Assembly (NCBI RefSeq): GCF_901000735.1
Contig: NC_081541.1
Coordinates: forward strand, 25,111,743 to 25,175,742
Reading direction: 5' to 3'
Length of the DNA stretch: 64,000 bases
DNA from: Corylus avellana
Taxonomy: Eukaryota; Streptophyta; Magnoliopsida; Fagales; Betulaceae
Shown here: piece after piece, positions 1 through 9,969 of the stretch
Layout of the letters: each line of letters opens with the position of its first letter
Numbering within the stretch: the stretch's first letter is position 1
Position numbers and translations under genes: made by a program
Notes under the pieces: model-generated
What the model was told of the DNA's origin: nothing
Seen by the model: the letters and a program-made list of their open reading frames with translations, nothing else
Database searches by the model: none

Positions 1-455
1 TTATTTTACGACAACTAGCTTGCCTTTGCAAAATATATTTCTCCCCCTACCTCTCGCACCCATTGTACGTGTTAGCTTTTATGTTGACAAATTCAATATC
101 AAAACTAGTGAAGTTATAAGTATAATGATGCTTCTTTTAGTTGGCAGTTGCTCTTAATCTTTTTGTTGAAGAAGAAACAAAAATTGCTAAAGTCAAATGA
201 TCCCTATAGTCTTTGAAATGTTTTCATTCATTTAATATATTGTGGCCTTTTCAAAAGGTTCTTCACTTAATCGTACGAACACCAACCTTTCAAGTCTAGG
301 TATTTTTTCCTACAAGTTACTTATTAAATAAACAACAACTATTTTGAAAAAATTTCCATTCAAATGAACTTTCTTCATGGAATGTCCTATGACACGGTAT
401 TTTGCATTGCATTATGTATTGAATCAATAAATTTAGGGTAAAAATATCATTCCCG
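1..455. other. AT-rich intergenic DNA
   Basis: I see no open reading frame, RNA gene or terminal repeat here. The stretch is AT-rich and ends where the long inverted-repeat element at 456 begins. Confidence 0.5.
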
Positions 456-979
456 CCAAAATTAAAAGCTCCTTAGTTTTTTTTTTTTTTTTTTTTTACA
501 ATTTACTCTTGGGTCAATCGAAATGCCAATAAACTCCCTGCCATCAAAATTTTTTAACAGCCGTTAGTCTCAATCAAAACGCTCCGTTTCACTTCATTAA
601 AATATTAATTTTTTATTAATTTAATTTTAAAATTTAAATCTAAAAATAAAAATAATATTGAAATGGTGCCACCCCTGGCCACCGCCCAACCCCTATGGGG
701 TGGTTTGCCCACCCCTGGGAGTGGCCGAGTTCCCCATAGGCGCTGCCACCCCTAGTCACCTCTTCAATTTTTTATTTTTATTTTTTTAGATTTAAATTTT
801 AAAATTAAATTAATAAAAAAATTAATATTTTAATGAGGTAAAACGGTGCGTTTTGATTGGGACTAACGACTGTTAAAAAATTTTGACGGTAGGGAGTTTA
901 TTAGCATTTCGATTGACCCATGTAATAAATTGTCCAAAAAAAAAAAAAAAAAACCCTATGGAGTTTTTAATTTTGGCAT
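456..979. mobile_element. Long-terminal-inverted-repeat MITE
   Basis: The first roughly 170 bases, starting gccaaaattaaaagctcc, reappear as a near-perfect reverse complement ending at about 979. Both arms carry a T- or A-homopolymer followed by the same gggtcaatcgaaatg motif. The core is a GC-rich patch (about 662-765) of ggggtgg/ccacccc motifs. There is no coding capacity. The same architecture (outer complementary arms, homopolymer, short ccacccc core) recurs at 30,171, 42,375 and 52,259, so this is a genome-wide non-autonomous family. The exact ends are uncertain by a few bases and I found no clean target-site duplication. Confidence 0.7.
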
Positions 980-1278
980 GTTGATTCAAAGACTTATGAT
1001 ATATTTACGCATAAATTTATTATCATCTTTTATTAAGTTGATTTAATATATTCTGTTCAAACGCCTCCTTACAGCTTACAAAAACTCTATTCTTATTTTT
1101 GTAAAATTCATCTTTTCCATGAAAGCACGCATTTTTCTGAAGTAACTTCATATATATTGTCTTTTCATAATTGAATAATATAATGATTAAATTCTAAATA
1201 TTCTAATATGCATATTTATCCAACTTTTCAAATCAATATTTTCTTAAAGCTTTTGTATGAGTATCTTGATGTAATATG

Positions 1279-2267
1279 CAGCGGCGGAGCCAGACAATTT
1301 ATATTGGGGGTACCGCACGCCAAAATTTTTTTGGCGTCCTAAAAGTTTTTTCCACCCTAAAAATTTGATAATTCACACAATATATGCATCACAAAAAAAA
1401 TATCTATAAAAGTTCATAAATATATACTTAAATTGATATATTAGAAACATAACATGTCGGCACTATATCAGAAAGACAGAAATACAAAAAAAAAAAAAAA
1501 AGTGTCTAGAACTGCACTTTACAGCTCTTAGAAGTACAAAATATCAAGTATCGAATCTAAATCGAAGCTCTCAGCAATTTTCCTTTCAATATAGAAAACA
1601 AAATTATTTGCAAAAAAAATCATCCTCCATTTTGTTGTAAAGTTATGTTTTAACAATTTTCATTGCTGAAAATGCTCGTTCGGTAGTTGCTATAAACACT
1701 AGAAGAGTCAAAATAAGACGAATTAATCTATCAATAAGATAGTTTGTCTTTAATTTTTCTGTCTTTGCCAATCCTTGGCATAATTTTGCAATGGAAGACA
1801 AATTTTGTAATGTTGGATCAACAAGCACATATATCTCAAATTAATTTTGTCATACATAGAAAAATCTAAGAGAATAATACTTCTCCGTAATCATACATAT
1901 ATCGTCAATTTTAAATAATTTATAAGCATTTTTTGGATCCAAAGCTAAGTAAGTATCAAAAGTTCCAAAGCTGACCAATGACTGCTGCAAAATTAATTGG
2001 GTTGAGTTCTTCCTGGAAAGCAATAAATAACTTGAAACCTTTTGTAGCGAAGGAGAATTTTTTGCCAACTGTTCCACTTTATTGGAGAAAATTACTAAAA
2101 ACCTCTTCTCAGTGCTTATATCCAAGAATATTTGTTTTCCATTTTCATTTTGCCTTCAAAAGAGGTCTGAAACCTCACGTTAGGCTCTGATGGGGGTGCC
2201 GTGGGTAGGGAAAAAAAAAAATTTAAATCTCACGACACCCCCAAAGAGCAACATGGCTCCGCCACTG
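1279..2267 (-). mobile_element. Non-autonomous hAT transposon with intact ends
   Basis: The left end reads cagcggcggagccag and the right end is its imperfect inverse, ggctccgccactg. This is the classic plant hAT terminus. The element is flanked by a perfect 8-bp direct repeat, gtaatatg, at 1271-1278 and 2268-2275, which matches the 8-bp target-site duplication of hAT elements. Inside, on the minus strand, lies a remnant of the transposase C-terminal dimerisation region. At 989 bp the element cannot be autonomous. Its perfect target duplication suggests a moderately recent insertion. Confidence 0.88.
1629..1840 (-). pseudogene. hAT transposase C-terminal (dimerisation domain) remnant
   Basis: The minus-strand translation contains TLLVFIATTERAFSAMKIVK, followed after a stop by LYNKMEDDFF. 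This is the signature of the hAT C-terminal dimerisation region (consensus LPVSTATTERAFSAMKIVKT...NKMED). Only the last part of the transposase survives, broken by at least one stop codon. The upstream minus-strand reading frame (1850-2125) probably contains more of the degraded transposase but shows no motif that I can name. Confidence 0.75.
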
Positions 2268-2763
2268 GTAATATGTCATATGTCATGACTAGGGATCATT
2301 CACTCCACTTATCCATTTGAATCTAATTTGTTTTGTAGGTTTTAGAATTTAACCCGTTTCGGTGTGTCAAAACTTAGAATATGTTTTTTCAATGTGTTCT
2401 CTGATGTCTTGTAATAGTTGGTTCTTTTAATTGCCTTTCTTGCATTTTTCATTGATGTGTTCTTTAGATTTTCCACTCCGTAAACAAATCGTTGTTTTAT
2501 GATTGTGATGTTCATGTTTTATGTTTTGTCCATTTAGTCGATAATATTGCCTGCTTATTGTGTTTGAGAATATTATATGATTCATATATTCTTTCAAGTT
2601 TCTTGCTAGTTCAAATGTTTGGCTAAAAACTGTTTCAAAACCTTGAAATCCTAGCAAAAAGATATAACTTAAACCGAAAGTCACTTAACATTCATAGATC
2701 CAAAAGTCATAACTATTAAAAAACAATTATTTGAAATAATTTACTTTAGCAATATATTATCCT
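2268..2763. other. Intergenic DNA upstream of the cysteine-rich gene
   Basis: After the 8-bp hAT target duplication there is ordinary AT-rich DNA. A minus-strand reading frame at 2427-2684 has no recognisable motif. The stretch probably includes the promoter-distal region of the gene at 2,844. Confidence 0.4.
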
Positions 2764-2776
2764 CTATAATATATAA
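2764..2776 (+). promoter_or_regulatory. Putative TATA box
   Basis: The string ctataatatataa lies 68-80 bases upstream of the ATG at 2,844. That is compatible with transcription starting around 2,795-2,810 and a 35-50 base leader. It would place the more upstream ATG at 2,799 very near or outside the transcript start, which favours 2,844. This is inferred from position and composition only. Confidence 0.4.
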
Positions 2777-2843
2777 CGTGTAAGCCTTACTCATCATTTT
2801 GATTATACATCAAAATAAAAACTTTTACGGTGGAAGAAAACCC

Positions 2844-3326
2844 ATGACTTGCAAATCTATTAGGAAACTTATGTCAATGATGAAGTTGATTATCGTTATT
2901 CTCCTAATAGTTCAAGCTAATGACCTCGCCCATAACTCTTTCTGTCCCTCTTCACCTCCTATCATGTTTTCTCATTTCTCCGACCTTGCCACTATCTCTT
3001 TTCCTCCCTCTCCACTGACCATCCACTATCATCACTCCTCTGAACTTGATACAGTTCAACCCACAATGAAGAGATGCATTCCAGATGTACTTAAATTTTG
3101 TCGAAAAAGAAACCTACCCAACAAATATCAATTTGAACGTTGTATTATAGATCGTCACTGGTCATGTGTTAGAAAGCAAGGCCTAAAACATACTACGGAG
3201 TCTAACCAGTGCATATCAGACTGCATACTCTTACTACGTCAAAGACCTATTGCACCTTGTTACTTAGAATGCTATAATAAACATTTCAAGAAGCACTCAA
3301 ATGTCAACAATTCGCAGAATCCCTAG
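2844..3326 (+). CDS. Small secreted cysteine-rich protein (thionin-like or hairpinin-like)
   Basis: This single open frame encodes 160 residues from the ATG at 2,844; an in-frame ATG at 2,799 would add 15. Residues 13-25 are a strongly hydrophobic segment after basic residues (MKLIIVILLIVQA), a convincing signal peptide. A Ser/Pro/His-rich linker follows, and then eight cysteines at 78, 86, 100, 108, 123, 127, 139 and 143. Their spacing is C-x7-C-x13-C-x7-C-x14-C-x3-C-x11-C-x3-C. The last four match the C-x3-C-x(n)-C-x3-C pattern of alpha-hairpinin peptides. The overall plan (signal peptide, basic cysteine-rich tail, highly basic C-terminus) also resembles plant thionin-like proteins. Such proteins are commonly secreted defence or reproductive peptides, but the function here is inference. 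No intron is needed. The gene stands alone among transposons, so it could also be a fading copy. Confidence 0.55.
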   Translation: MTCKSIRKLMSMMKLIIVILLIVQANDLAHNSFCPSSPPIMFSHFSDLATISFPPSPLTIHYHHSSELDTVQPTMKRCIPDVLKFCRKRNLPNKYQFERCIIDRHWSCVRKQGLKHTTESNQCISDCILLLRQRPIAPCYLECYNKHFKKHSNVNNSQNP

Positions 3327-3639
3327 CATAAGGTTTGGTAAATATTTCTTAACTACTCTCTTTACTCTTTCCCTCTCTACAACTATTTGTTGGTCACCAA
3401 ATTGATTGTCTACAATACAAAGATGGAAGTTATCTTGCGGCTTGTTTCTTAGAATGCTTATCAATCTTTTTATTTACCTTAATGAGGCTTTGGAAATTTT
3501 ATATATTTCTAGCACATCAATAGATTGTTTATATCAATTATTTATTTCCATTCATTACAAAATGTTGAACATTGTTTCTTCTATGTGAATCTTAACGTGT
3601 ACTAAAACTTGACATCTCTAGATGTTTTCTAGGGAAAAA
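3327..3639. other. 3' flank of the cysteine-rich gene
   Basis: This is AT-rich sequence with no convincing gene; a 60-residue frame at 3406-3588 has no recognisable feature. It presumably contains the 3' untranslated region of the preceding gene. Confidence 0.4.
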
Positions 3640-4395
3640 TATTAAAATTTAAAAAAAAAAAAAAAAAAAACCCCTGAACTAACCGTCCTTTTTGAAAGAG
3701 CCCTCTTAAGTTTAAAGTGTGCTAAAGTGGTACATCAAACTACCAAAATGGGTCAAAAATGCCTCTTTTTTATTATATTCCTATAATACCCTTATTCTCT
3801 TAAAAACTGAAATAAAAAAAAAATAAAAAAAAATAAAAAAATAAAATAAAAACTTAAAAATTAACTTTTAAAAAAATAATTCAAGAAATTAATTTTTTAG
3901 TTTTACATATTTATATTTTTTTTTATTAAGAGTGACATGTGTTTCAATTTTATTGGCGTTGACCTGACATCTAACAGAATTTGTCAAATGCTTAAACGAA
4001 ATTTGACTCTAGGAACTAAATTATTTTTTTGGCATATCTCAGGAACTTCTAAGTTCACATTCATACGATATGAAGCGATTTTTAATTTAGGCCAACCACA
4101 CAGTCAGATGCGATTTTTAATTTTGGCTAACTGCAATGACTAAATTTTTATTTATCCAAACAAAAAAAATCTTTCTTTTTTTTTTCTGTTTAAAAAGTAG
4201 TTTAGTTTAGTTTTTTATTTTAGTTTTTAAGATAAGACGTGTATTATAGGAATATAATAATAATCATAAAAAAGTGTTATTTTGGCACATTTTGGTAGTT
4301 TGATGTAGGACTTTAGCACACTTTAAACTTTATGGAACTTTTTTAAAAATGGCTGTTAGTTGAGGGGTTTTTTTTTAAAAAAAAAAAAAAAAATG
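3640..4395. mobile_element. Long-terminal-inverted-repeat element
   Basis: The left arm after an A-run (cccctgaactaacc, then a motif around tttaaagtgtgctaaagt) is mirrored at the right end (actttagcacactttaaac, then gttagttgaggggttttt). The arms are each about 120-150 bases. The interior is very A/T-rich and carries a second short inverted-looking patch (about 3,960-4,140), possibly a nested element. There is no coding capacity. Confidence 0.65.
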
Positions 4396-4707
4396 TTTTC
4401 ATATTTTCTAACATATAAGGAGCATTTAATAATTAACTTCAATACCTACAGTGGTATCCAACAAAATTTTTTTCATTATTATAACCATTTATTGTCTCTC
4501 TTTCTTATACTTACCAAAAAAAAATGTTAATTTAATTTTGTATTGTCTAGTTTTCTATGGTAAACATGTATAGATAAGCAAGTAATTACCAAATAGAGTA
4601 ATTTAATTTGATTGGAGCACTAAAGATCTCAATTTAGTGAATTACAGCGATAGAAGTCTTGAACATTAATAATCACCTTGAATAAGATTTTGAAAACTGA
4701 AATATAT

Positions 4708-4878
4708 GAGTAATTCTAGAAGGTCTACTTGTATCCTACTAAGAATGATGTGGCTATTAAAATCACCATTGAGCTTATGATTTATCATTATTGAATTTTG
4801 ATCAAATGGTGATTTTAATAGCCACATCATTCTTAATAGAATACAAGTAAAATACAAGGAAGCCTTTTAGAATTACTC
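4708..4878. mobile_element. Mutator-like hairpin MITE with 9-bp target duplication
   Basis: This 171-bp stretch is almost entirely a hairpin. The left half starting gagtaattctagaagg is complementary to the right half ending ccttttagaattactc, and a central aagaatgatgtggctatt is mirrored in both arms. The flanks are a perfect 9-bp direct repeat, gaaatatat, at 4699-4707 and 4879-4887. A 9-bp target duplication with long terminal inverted repeats is typical of Mutator-type elements. Confidence 0.8.
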
Positions 4879-4887
4879 GAAATATAT

Positions 4888-5516
4888 GGTTGTAATTCTA
4901 ATAACTAAAGTCACTTCTTTGCTACTCTACTATTTGTTTAAAACGTAAGTAGAAACACAAAACTATAGTACCAACATTTTTTTTTTCTTAAAAAAAAGTT
5001 ATCTTTTTTGTTTACCTGAACTTTACGTATTCATTTTATCTCTCCCTCTTCCAACAATTACAATCTCATCTCACCCTTAATTAATAAAAGATCATTTTAC
5101 TTTTTCTTATTTTCCATGATTTTGTCTTGGTCAATATTTTCATTGCTCCTCACCAACATCAACATTGGTTCTTAGGGTACTACAATTTAGCTTTTTAATT
5201 TTTGATAATCCACACTAAACTTCCTTGTTGTTGCATGTTAAAGTGCAATTTTAGTTTTCTCATTAAAAACAAATGAGAAGGGAAACATGCAAGTCACATA
5301 CCTTGTTATGTCAATCGTATTGCAATGTTCTCAAATAATTTTGGCTTCAACGTAAAGAATATTTTTCCAAAAGATATGCTACTAAATAAAGAAACATCAC
5401 ATTAAGAAATGAAACTTTGAGAAAATTAGAGATCTAATGATTAAAATGGACATGTCAAACAATCATTACTTGATGACTTTGGCTATTCAGTAACCATGCC
5501 TAGTGGTAGGAAGAAG
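4888..5516. other. AT-rich intergenic DNA
   Basis: I see no gene, repeat boundary or RNA in this stretch. Confidence 0.4.
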
Positions 5517-6371
5517 CAGGGACGGAGGCAGAAAGTATAATGGGCAGGGGCCAAATCATAAATGAAAAAATAAATAAAAATAATAATAAAACCACCCCTT
5601 ATATATATATTTGATTTTTTTTTTTCAATTTTTGTTACTGATATTTTTTTAGTTGACTTAAAAAATCTTGAGTTAAGTTGAAAAATTTTGAGTTAAATTG
5701 AATATCAAATCAACAAAGAAATAATGAGAAAAAGTTAGAAAAAAAAAAAAAATAGGCTTCCTCTTGCTCATTTTCAATAGTCTAGACTCACTAGAGTTCA
5801 TGCACTTGTCGGTCACCATGTAATTCCTCTATCTCTCTCTATTAAACAATACATTTTTGTTATTTTGTTGTGGATCTTAAATATTAAAAATCTAATAAAC
5901 CACGTATGTCTTTGGAGTAGACAAAAATAGTGACACTTGTCGGTTTAAAGGAGTGCAAGCCCTGATGATAAACGCTATAAGCTGATCAACCCTTAGGAGG
6001 AAACCCCTCTTCGTAAACAGATGCACGGCCATTGTTACTGCAGCAAACAGGTCTATGGTCTCCTGAAGAAGATGAAAAGCTCAACACTTATATCACCACC
6101 CAAAGACATGGAAGCTTGAGTTCTGTCCCAAGGCTTGCTCCTAATTGCTTCATCTCTCACTCTCTCTCTCTCTCTCTCTCTCGCTTGTGCAAACACTGAG
6201 TAGTTGAATTGCAGGCTTGCATATGTGTAGAAAATTTAATGGGCAAGGCCACAAAATGTATGGGTAGGGGCCAGCTAGAATGAAAATAATATTTGACCTT
6301 AAAAAAAAAAAAAAAAATTCAAACGAGTTGGGGGCCTTGGCCTATACCGGCCACCCCCAGCTCCGTCCCTG
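5517..6371. mobile_element. hAT-like non-autonomous element
   Basis: The left end cagggacggaggcag and right end agctccgtccctg are imperfect inverse repeats of the hAT type. Subterminal motifs recur inside both ends (gggcaggggccaaat near the left, gggtaggggccagc near the right). The flanking 8-mers (ggaagaag and acgataag) match at only five positions, so the insertion is old or the ends are slightly misplaced. A (tc)n run sits at about 6,152-6,182. No transposase remains. Confidence 0.6.
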
Positions 6372-6485
6372 ACGATAAGCGTGATAAGCTTTTACATTTT
6401 TTTGCTTGTTATTTGTTCATTAAGCAAAATTTTTAACTAATCGACCCTTCACATGAAATAACTCAAAGCATGTCTTCCCATGCTC

Positions 6486-6722
6486 TTTTCTAGTCACTTT
6501 ATTCATTAAGCTACATTTCACACATAAAACCTCTTTTCTAGTCACTTTATTCATTAAGCTACATTTCACACATAAAACCTCTTTTCTAGTCACTTTATTC
6601 ATTAAGCTACATTTCACACATAAATCCTCTTTTCTAGTCACTTTATTCATTAAGCTACATTTCACACATAAAACCTCTTTTCTAGTCACTTTATTCATTA
6701 AGCTACATTTCACACATAAAAC
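6486..6722. repeat. 48-bp minisatellite, about five copies
   Basis: Five nearly identical 48-bp units run head to tail; each contains agtcactttattcattaag and ends in acacataaaa. Because 48 is a multiple of three, a minus-strand frame stays open through the array and repeats a 16-residue unit (LCVKCSLMNKVTRKEV-like). I regard the frame as a by-product of the repeat, not a gene. Confidence 0.85.
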
Positions 6723-7305
6723 CTTTTTAGACAGATTCATGTGGTGGCTTCTTAAGGAATGTACAGGAGCAAAAGTTTTTAGATAGCAGTTCTCAATTGT
6801 CCCTTCTTAAAGAAAAATATCAAGACATATAATTTGGCATATATATATATATATATGAAAACTCAAAAACAAAACACATAATATGATTATGCAACGACTA
6901 TCCAATCTATGTAATTAACATAGCTTCTTTGGGAGATTAATATCTTAAGTTAATCAAGTGTGTACCATTATATAAATTAAATGTGATTGCCATCGGTCTG
7001 GCCACACTTCTCTATCCTTTTTGGGAGAACATGTTATAATCAATGAAGTGAGGAGCACCTTCCATAGGGAGAATGTCCCATGGCAAAGGCAAGATGCCCA
7101 TCACTCCATTCTTTATAGTGGATCTTAGATGGAGACGGCGAGAATCAACAATAGATGATTCTCTTTCACTTGATGTTTCTAAGAATATGGGTTTTGACTA
7201 CTTACCTCTACAATTGGAACTCCTATCCCAATTTTATAAGTGATCCTAACTTGTTAGGTTCTTTATCTTATTAGGCATAGGCTTCTTATTGATTAAAACA
7301 AGATT
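6723..7305. other. Intergenic DNA, possible older repeat
   Basis: This holds a short (ta)n run at about 6,838-6,856 and no reading frame of note. It is the left flank of the nested gypsy-type element; its sequence resumes after 10,569. Confidence 0.4.
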
Positions 7306-7310
7306 AATCC

Positions 7311-7906
7311 TGTAGGTGCACAGTTTTCCAGATGATGACGTGGCACGCCTGCCGAGCTTGAGTTGGACCAACAGCCGAACAATTTGACTGCACAACGAAG
7401 AAGAAAGAAGGATCGAAGTGACCGGGGGTGAGCCGGCATGAGCACTCCGATGCCTAAGTCAGAATGGGAAAGGATATTAGAAACAACTACAAAGCTCAGA
7501 TTATGAGAGTTATGATTACCTTTGCTTTGACCATATGACTTGTATATAGGCATTGGAGGAAATTTGATTTCCCACTTATCAAGGAATCTTATCCCTTTAT
7601 ATCGGCTGAACAAACATTTGAATGAAAAGATCATGTTTGTTAGTTCTTCCATGATTTAAGCGACTTGAGATCAGAGGATCAACTTTGTAATCTTTTTAGA
7701 TATCGGAGTTATTCCCTTTAGTGACTTACATGTCCTGAGTTATTCTCGAACTTTATGGTCTCGGCTAGGGGTTGCCTCGGATTGGTGGTCTCGGATCACA
7801 TGAGTAGGTCTCGTCTCGGATCACTTGAGTAGGTCTCGGACTTGGGCCTCCTCTGGCTGGGCCTAAGGACTGCTCAATAAATGGTAGGCTAGTTCATGAC
7901 CCAACA
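7311..7906 (-). repeat. 3' LTR of the Tat-type element
   Basis: This 596-bp repeat matches 9970-10569 with scattered differences: a 4-base and a 2-base gap plus about a dozen substitutions. Its plus-strand right edge (cccaaca) abuts the purine tract of the minus-strand element. Confidence 0.88.
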
Positions 7907-7920
7907 GTTACCCCCCAATT
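7907..7920 (-). promoter_or_regulatory. Polypurine tract of the Tat-type element
   Basis: On the minus strand this reads aattggggggtaac, directly before the 3' LTR. This is the position and composition of a second-strand priming site, and it fixes the element's orientation. Confidence 0.65.
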
Positions 7921-8156
7921 TCGAAATTTGTAGAACTAAAAAAATTTCATGTCTTGATGGAATGAACCGAGGCCAGCTTTTCTTAAGAGAAATTTCGAGA
8001 CAGTCAATGTCTTTCCGACTCCGTCCCAGATTAATAAGGCGGCAAAATTTGAAATTTAAATTTCAGATTCAAAATTTAAATTTCAAATCTTGGAGGGTAA
8101 ATTCAAATTCAAATTTCAAATATTAGAGGGAAAATTTGACTCTCGACATTCCAGGT

Positions 8157-8345
8157 GTCGGTTGAGATTCCGAGACCCTGTCGCTTCATTAATGCTGGCT
8201 TTTGAGTACCTTACACGTGTCATCTGCAGGCGGCGTCGGTTGAGCTTCCGAGACCCTGTCGCTTCATTAGGGCTGGCTTTCAAGTACTTTACACGTGTCA
8301 TCTGCAGGCGGCGTCGGTTGAGCTTCCGAGGCCCTGTCGCTTCTT
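8157..8345. repeat. 78-bp tandem repeat upstream of the antisense ORF
   Basis: Units start at 8157, 8235 and 8313, each with gtcggttgag followed by ccgag(a/g)ccctgtcgctt. The third copy is partial. Each full unit contains acacgtgtcatctgcagg, which includes an ACGTG core often seen in plant promoters. The array lies about 170-350 bases upstream of the ORF at 8,512 and could be promoter material. Confidence 0.8.
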
Positions 8346-8511
8346 GGCATATTTAATGCCCCTGCTATCGAGTTGTGTCCTTTTAAATAGGTTGTTAGCA
8401 CCTTATTCTATTCATTCTTCTTTCATCTCTTGGTAACATAATCCAAAACCTGCTTTTTCTTTCTAACTTCTTTTCCTTTTGCTTCCCCTTTCCTTAAAAT
8501 AACCTATCATC

Positions 8512-9861
8512 ATGTCTGGCGACGAAGGATCAGGTTCTGATGGTCTCGGAGGTAACACTTACCCAGCCTGCTGGCGGTCGGAATTAACTAAGGCTGATGA
8601 AGCTAGAATCCGAGAGGAATGTTTCATTCCCAGATCAGTGAAACTTCGATTTGATGAAGAGCAAATGGGCGCTATCGTGCGTGCTGACGCACATGAGGTT
8701 TGCTTATACGAGACCATGTTTCGTTCGGGTTTCCGACTGCCTTTCCCAAGGGTAGTGAGAGAGCTACTGAGTCTCATAAATCTGGCTCCGCACCAGATTG
8801 TACCAAATGGCTGGGGAGTCCTCTATGCCTGTATTTTGCTCTGGCCACTGGCCCTTGGACCAGGCCATTACCTTTCTGCCAGAGAATTTTTGTGGTTCTA
8901 TCGGCTTCAGAAGAACCCAAAGTGTGAGGGTTTATACAACTTCCACTCTCGACGGGGGAAGTTTATACATATGGATGGCAAATATTCCAGTAATCACCGG
9001 TGGAAAGCTAAATATTTCTTTGCCACTGGTCAGTGGGAATTTCACCCTACTGAAATTGCTGAAGGTCCAAGGGTGCCACGGGAGACGAGTGTCCCTGCCA
9101 GAAATGCTCCCAAGGAACCGACTCTTAATGAGGACGAACTGAAACGTGTAGACAAAATTGCAGCATGGGCTCGGAGACATGAAAGCTCGATGTTCTACAC
9201 TAAGTTAATGGAAACTTTTTCTGAAGGAAAGGGTATCGAGGACTTTGATGGAGGCGCTGGCGAAAAAAGAAAGAGACTTGCCTCCGTGGTCGTCCGAAAC
9301 CCAAGCCTTGCCGCCTCGGGTCCTCCAGCTGCCAACACCCGAGGCGCTATCCCCCAGAAATATCGTCTCGAGAAAGGCAAGGGCAAAATGGTTGAACAGC
9401 CCAAGCAGAAAAATATCCCCCTTCAAACAGGCGGGGCTTTAAAAATACGTGGGGATCCAGTCCCACCTATGGTTCCCCAGTTTCGGACTACTGGCCCCTT
9501 AAAAATGGATGCCAAGGCTAAAAAGCCTAGCACTCCTCCTCGGGCAACCAGAGTTTTGAAGTTGGTTGATGAGCCTGAGGACTTGGAGGTCCCTCAGCCG
9601 GAAAAAAAGAAACCGAAGAAGGTGGCTGAAATGAAAGTACAAGACCAGCTTGCTAACTTTCTGGCTGCCAGGAGAAAGGCGGGTCCTAAGCCCATGGTCA
9701 GATCTGCTGCGGAAGTCGAGGCCTTCCTCGCTAACGAACCCATCTCGGCTCGGCCGCTAAACACTACACCTCTCGGCAGCTGTGAGCCTTACAGCCAGGT
9801 CTTCATTCTGCTTTTTCAGAGCCTTCATGGATTCAGACATCTGCTTCATGAATTCGGCTAG
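8512..9861 (+). CDS. Putative gypsy-type transposon protein (antisense extra ORF)
   Basis: This encodes 449 residues without a stop. Residues about 64-175 (LYETMFRSGFRLPFPRV, then APHQIVPNGWGVL, then HYLSAREFLWFYRLQKNP and LYNFHSRRG) match what I know of the plant 'putative gypsy type transposon' family (Transposase_28). Residues about 200-415 are a Lys/Pro/Ala-rich, probably disordered tail. The ORF lies between the LTRs of the 7,311-10,569 element but on the opposite strand. That is the known arrangement of extra ORFs in some Tat-lineage elements. About the last 30 residues are encoded by the reverse strand of the element's own gag start, so the natural C-terminus has been replaced through the internal deletion. 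The molecular role of this family is unknown. It is a transposon ORF, not a host gene. Confidence 0.75.
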   Translation: MSGDEGSGSDGLGGNTYPACWRSELTKADEARIREECFIPRSVKLRFDEEQMGAIVRADAHEVCLYETMFRSGFRLPFPRVVRELLSLINLAPHQIVPNGWGVLYACILLWPLALGPGHYLSAREFLWFYRLQKNPKCEGLYNFHSRRGKFIHMDGKYSSNHRWKAKYFFATGQWEFHPTEIAEGPRVPRETSVPARNAPKEPTLNEDELKRVDKIAAWARRHESSMFYTKLMETFSEGKGIEDFDGGAGEKRKRLASVVVRNPSLAASGPPAANTRGAIPQKYRLEKGKGKMVEQPKQKNIPLQTGGALKIRGDPVPPMVPQFRTTGPLKMDAKAKKPSTPPRATRVLKLVDEPEDLEVPQPEKKKPKKVAEMKVQDQLANFLAARRKAGPKPMVRSAAEVEAFLANEPISARPLNTTPLGSCEPYSQVFILLFQSLHGFRHLLHEFG

Positions 9862-9915
9862 ATCGGATGGTGGTGGTGCGTTGGAGGCTGCAGCCGTGGA
9901 ACTGGTAGTCACCAT
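9757..9915 (-). pseudogene. gag N-terminal fragment of the Tat-type element
   Basis: On the minus strand an ATG at 9,915 lies 34 bases after the primer-binding site. It opens a frame with a low-complexity start (MVTTSSTAAASNAPPPSDL) and a short helical stretch (EFMKQMSESMKALKKQ), typical of the start of Tat/gypsy gag proteins. It stops after 52 codons at 9,757-9,759, at or near the deletion junction where the antisense ORF begins. The rest of gag is missing. Confidence 0.65.
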
Positions 9916-9948
9916 TTTGGATTAATAGAGAACTGATGAAAATCGAAG

Positions 9949-9966
9949 TTCCCACAGACGGTGCCA
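9949..9966 (-). promoter_or_regulatory. Primer-binding site of the Tat-type element
   Basis: The minus strand reads tggcaccgtctgtgggaa three bases inside the 5' LTR. It is close to the tggcgccgtctgtgggaa form common in plant Tat-like elements. I cannot assign the tRNA with certainty. Confidence 0.65.
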
Positions 9967-9969
9967 AAC

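Noticed and set aside
7293..7652. Minus-strand frame of 119 codons
   Set aside because: It falls in the LTR of the Tat-type element and is repeated with changes in the other LTR (9,922-10,236). It is LTR sequence, not a gene.
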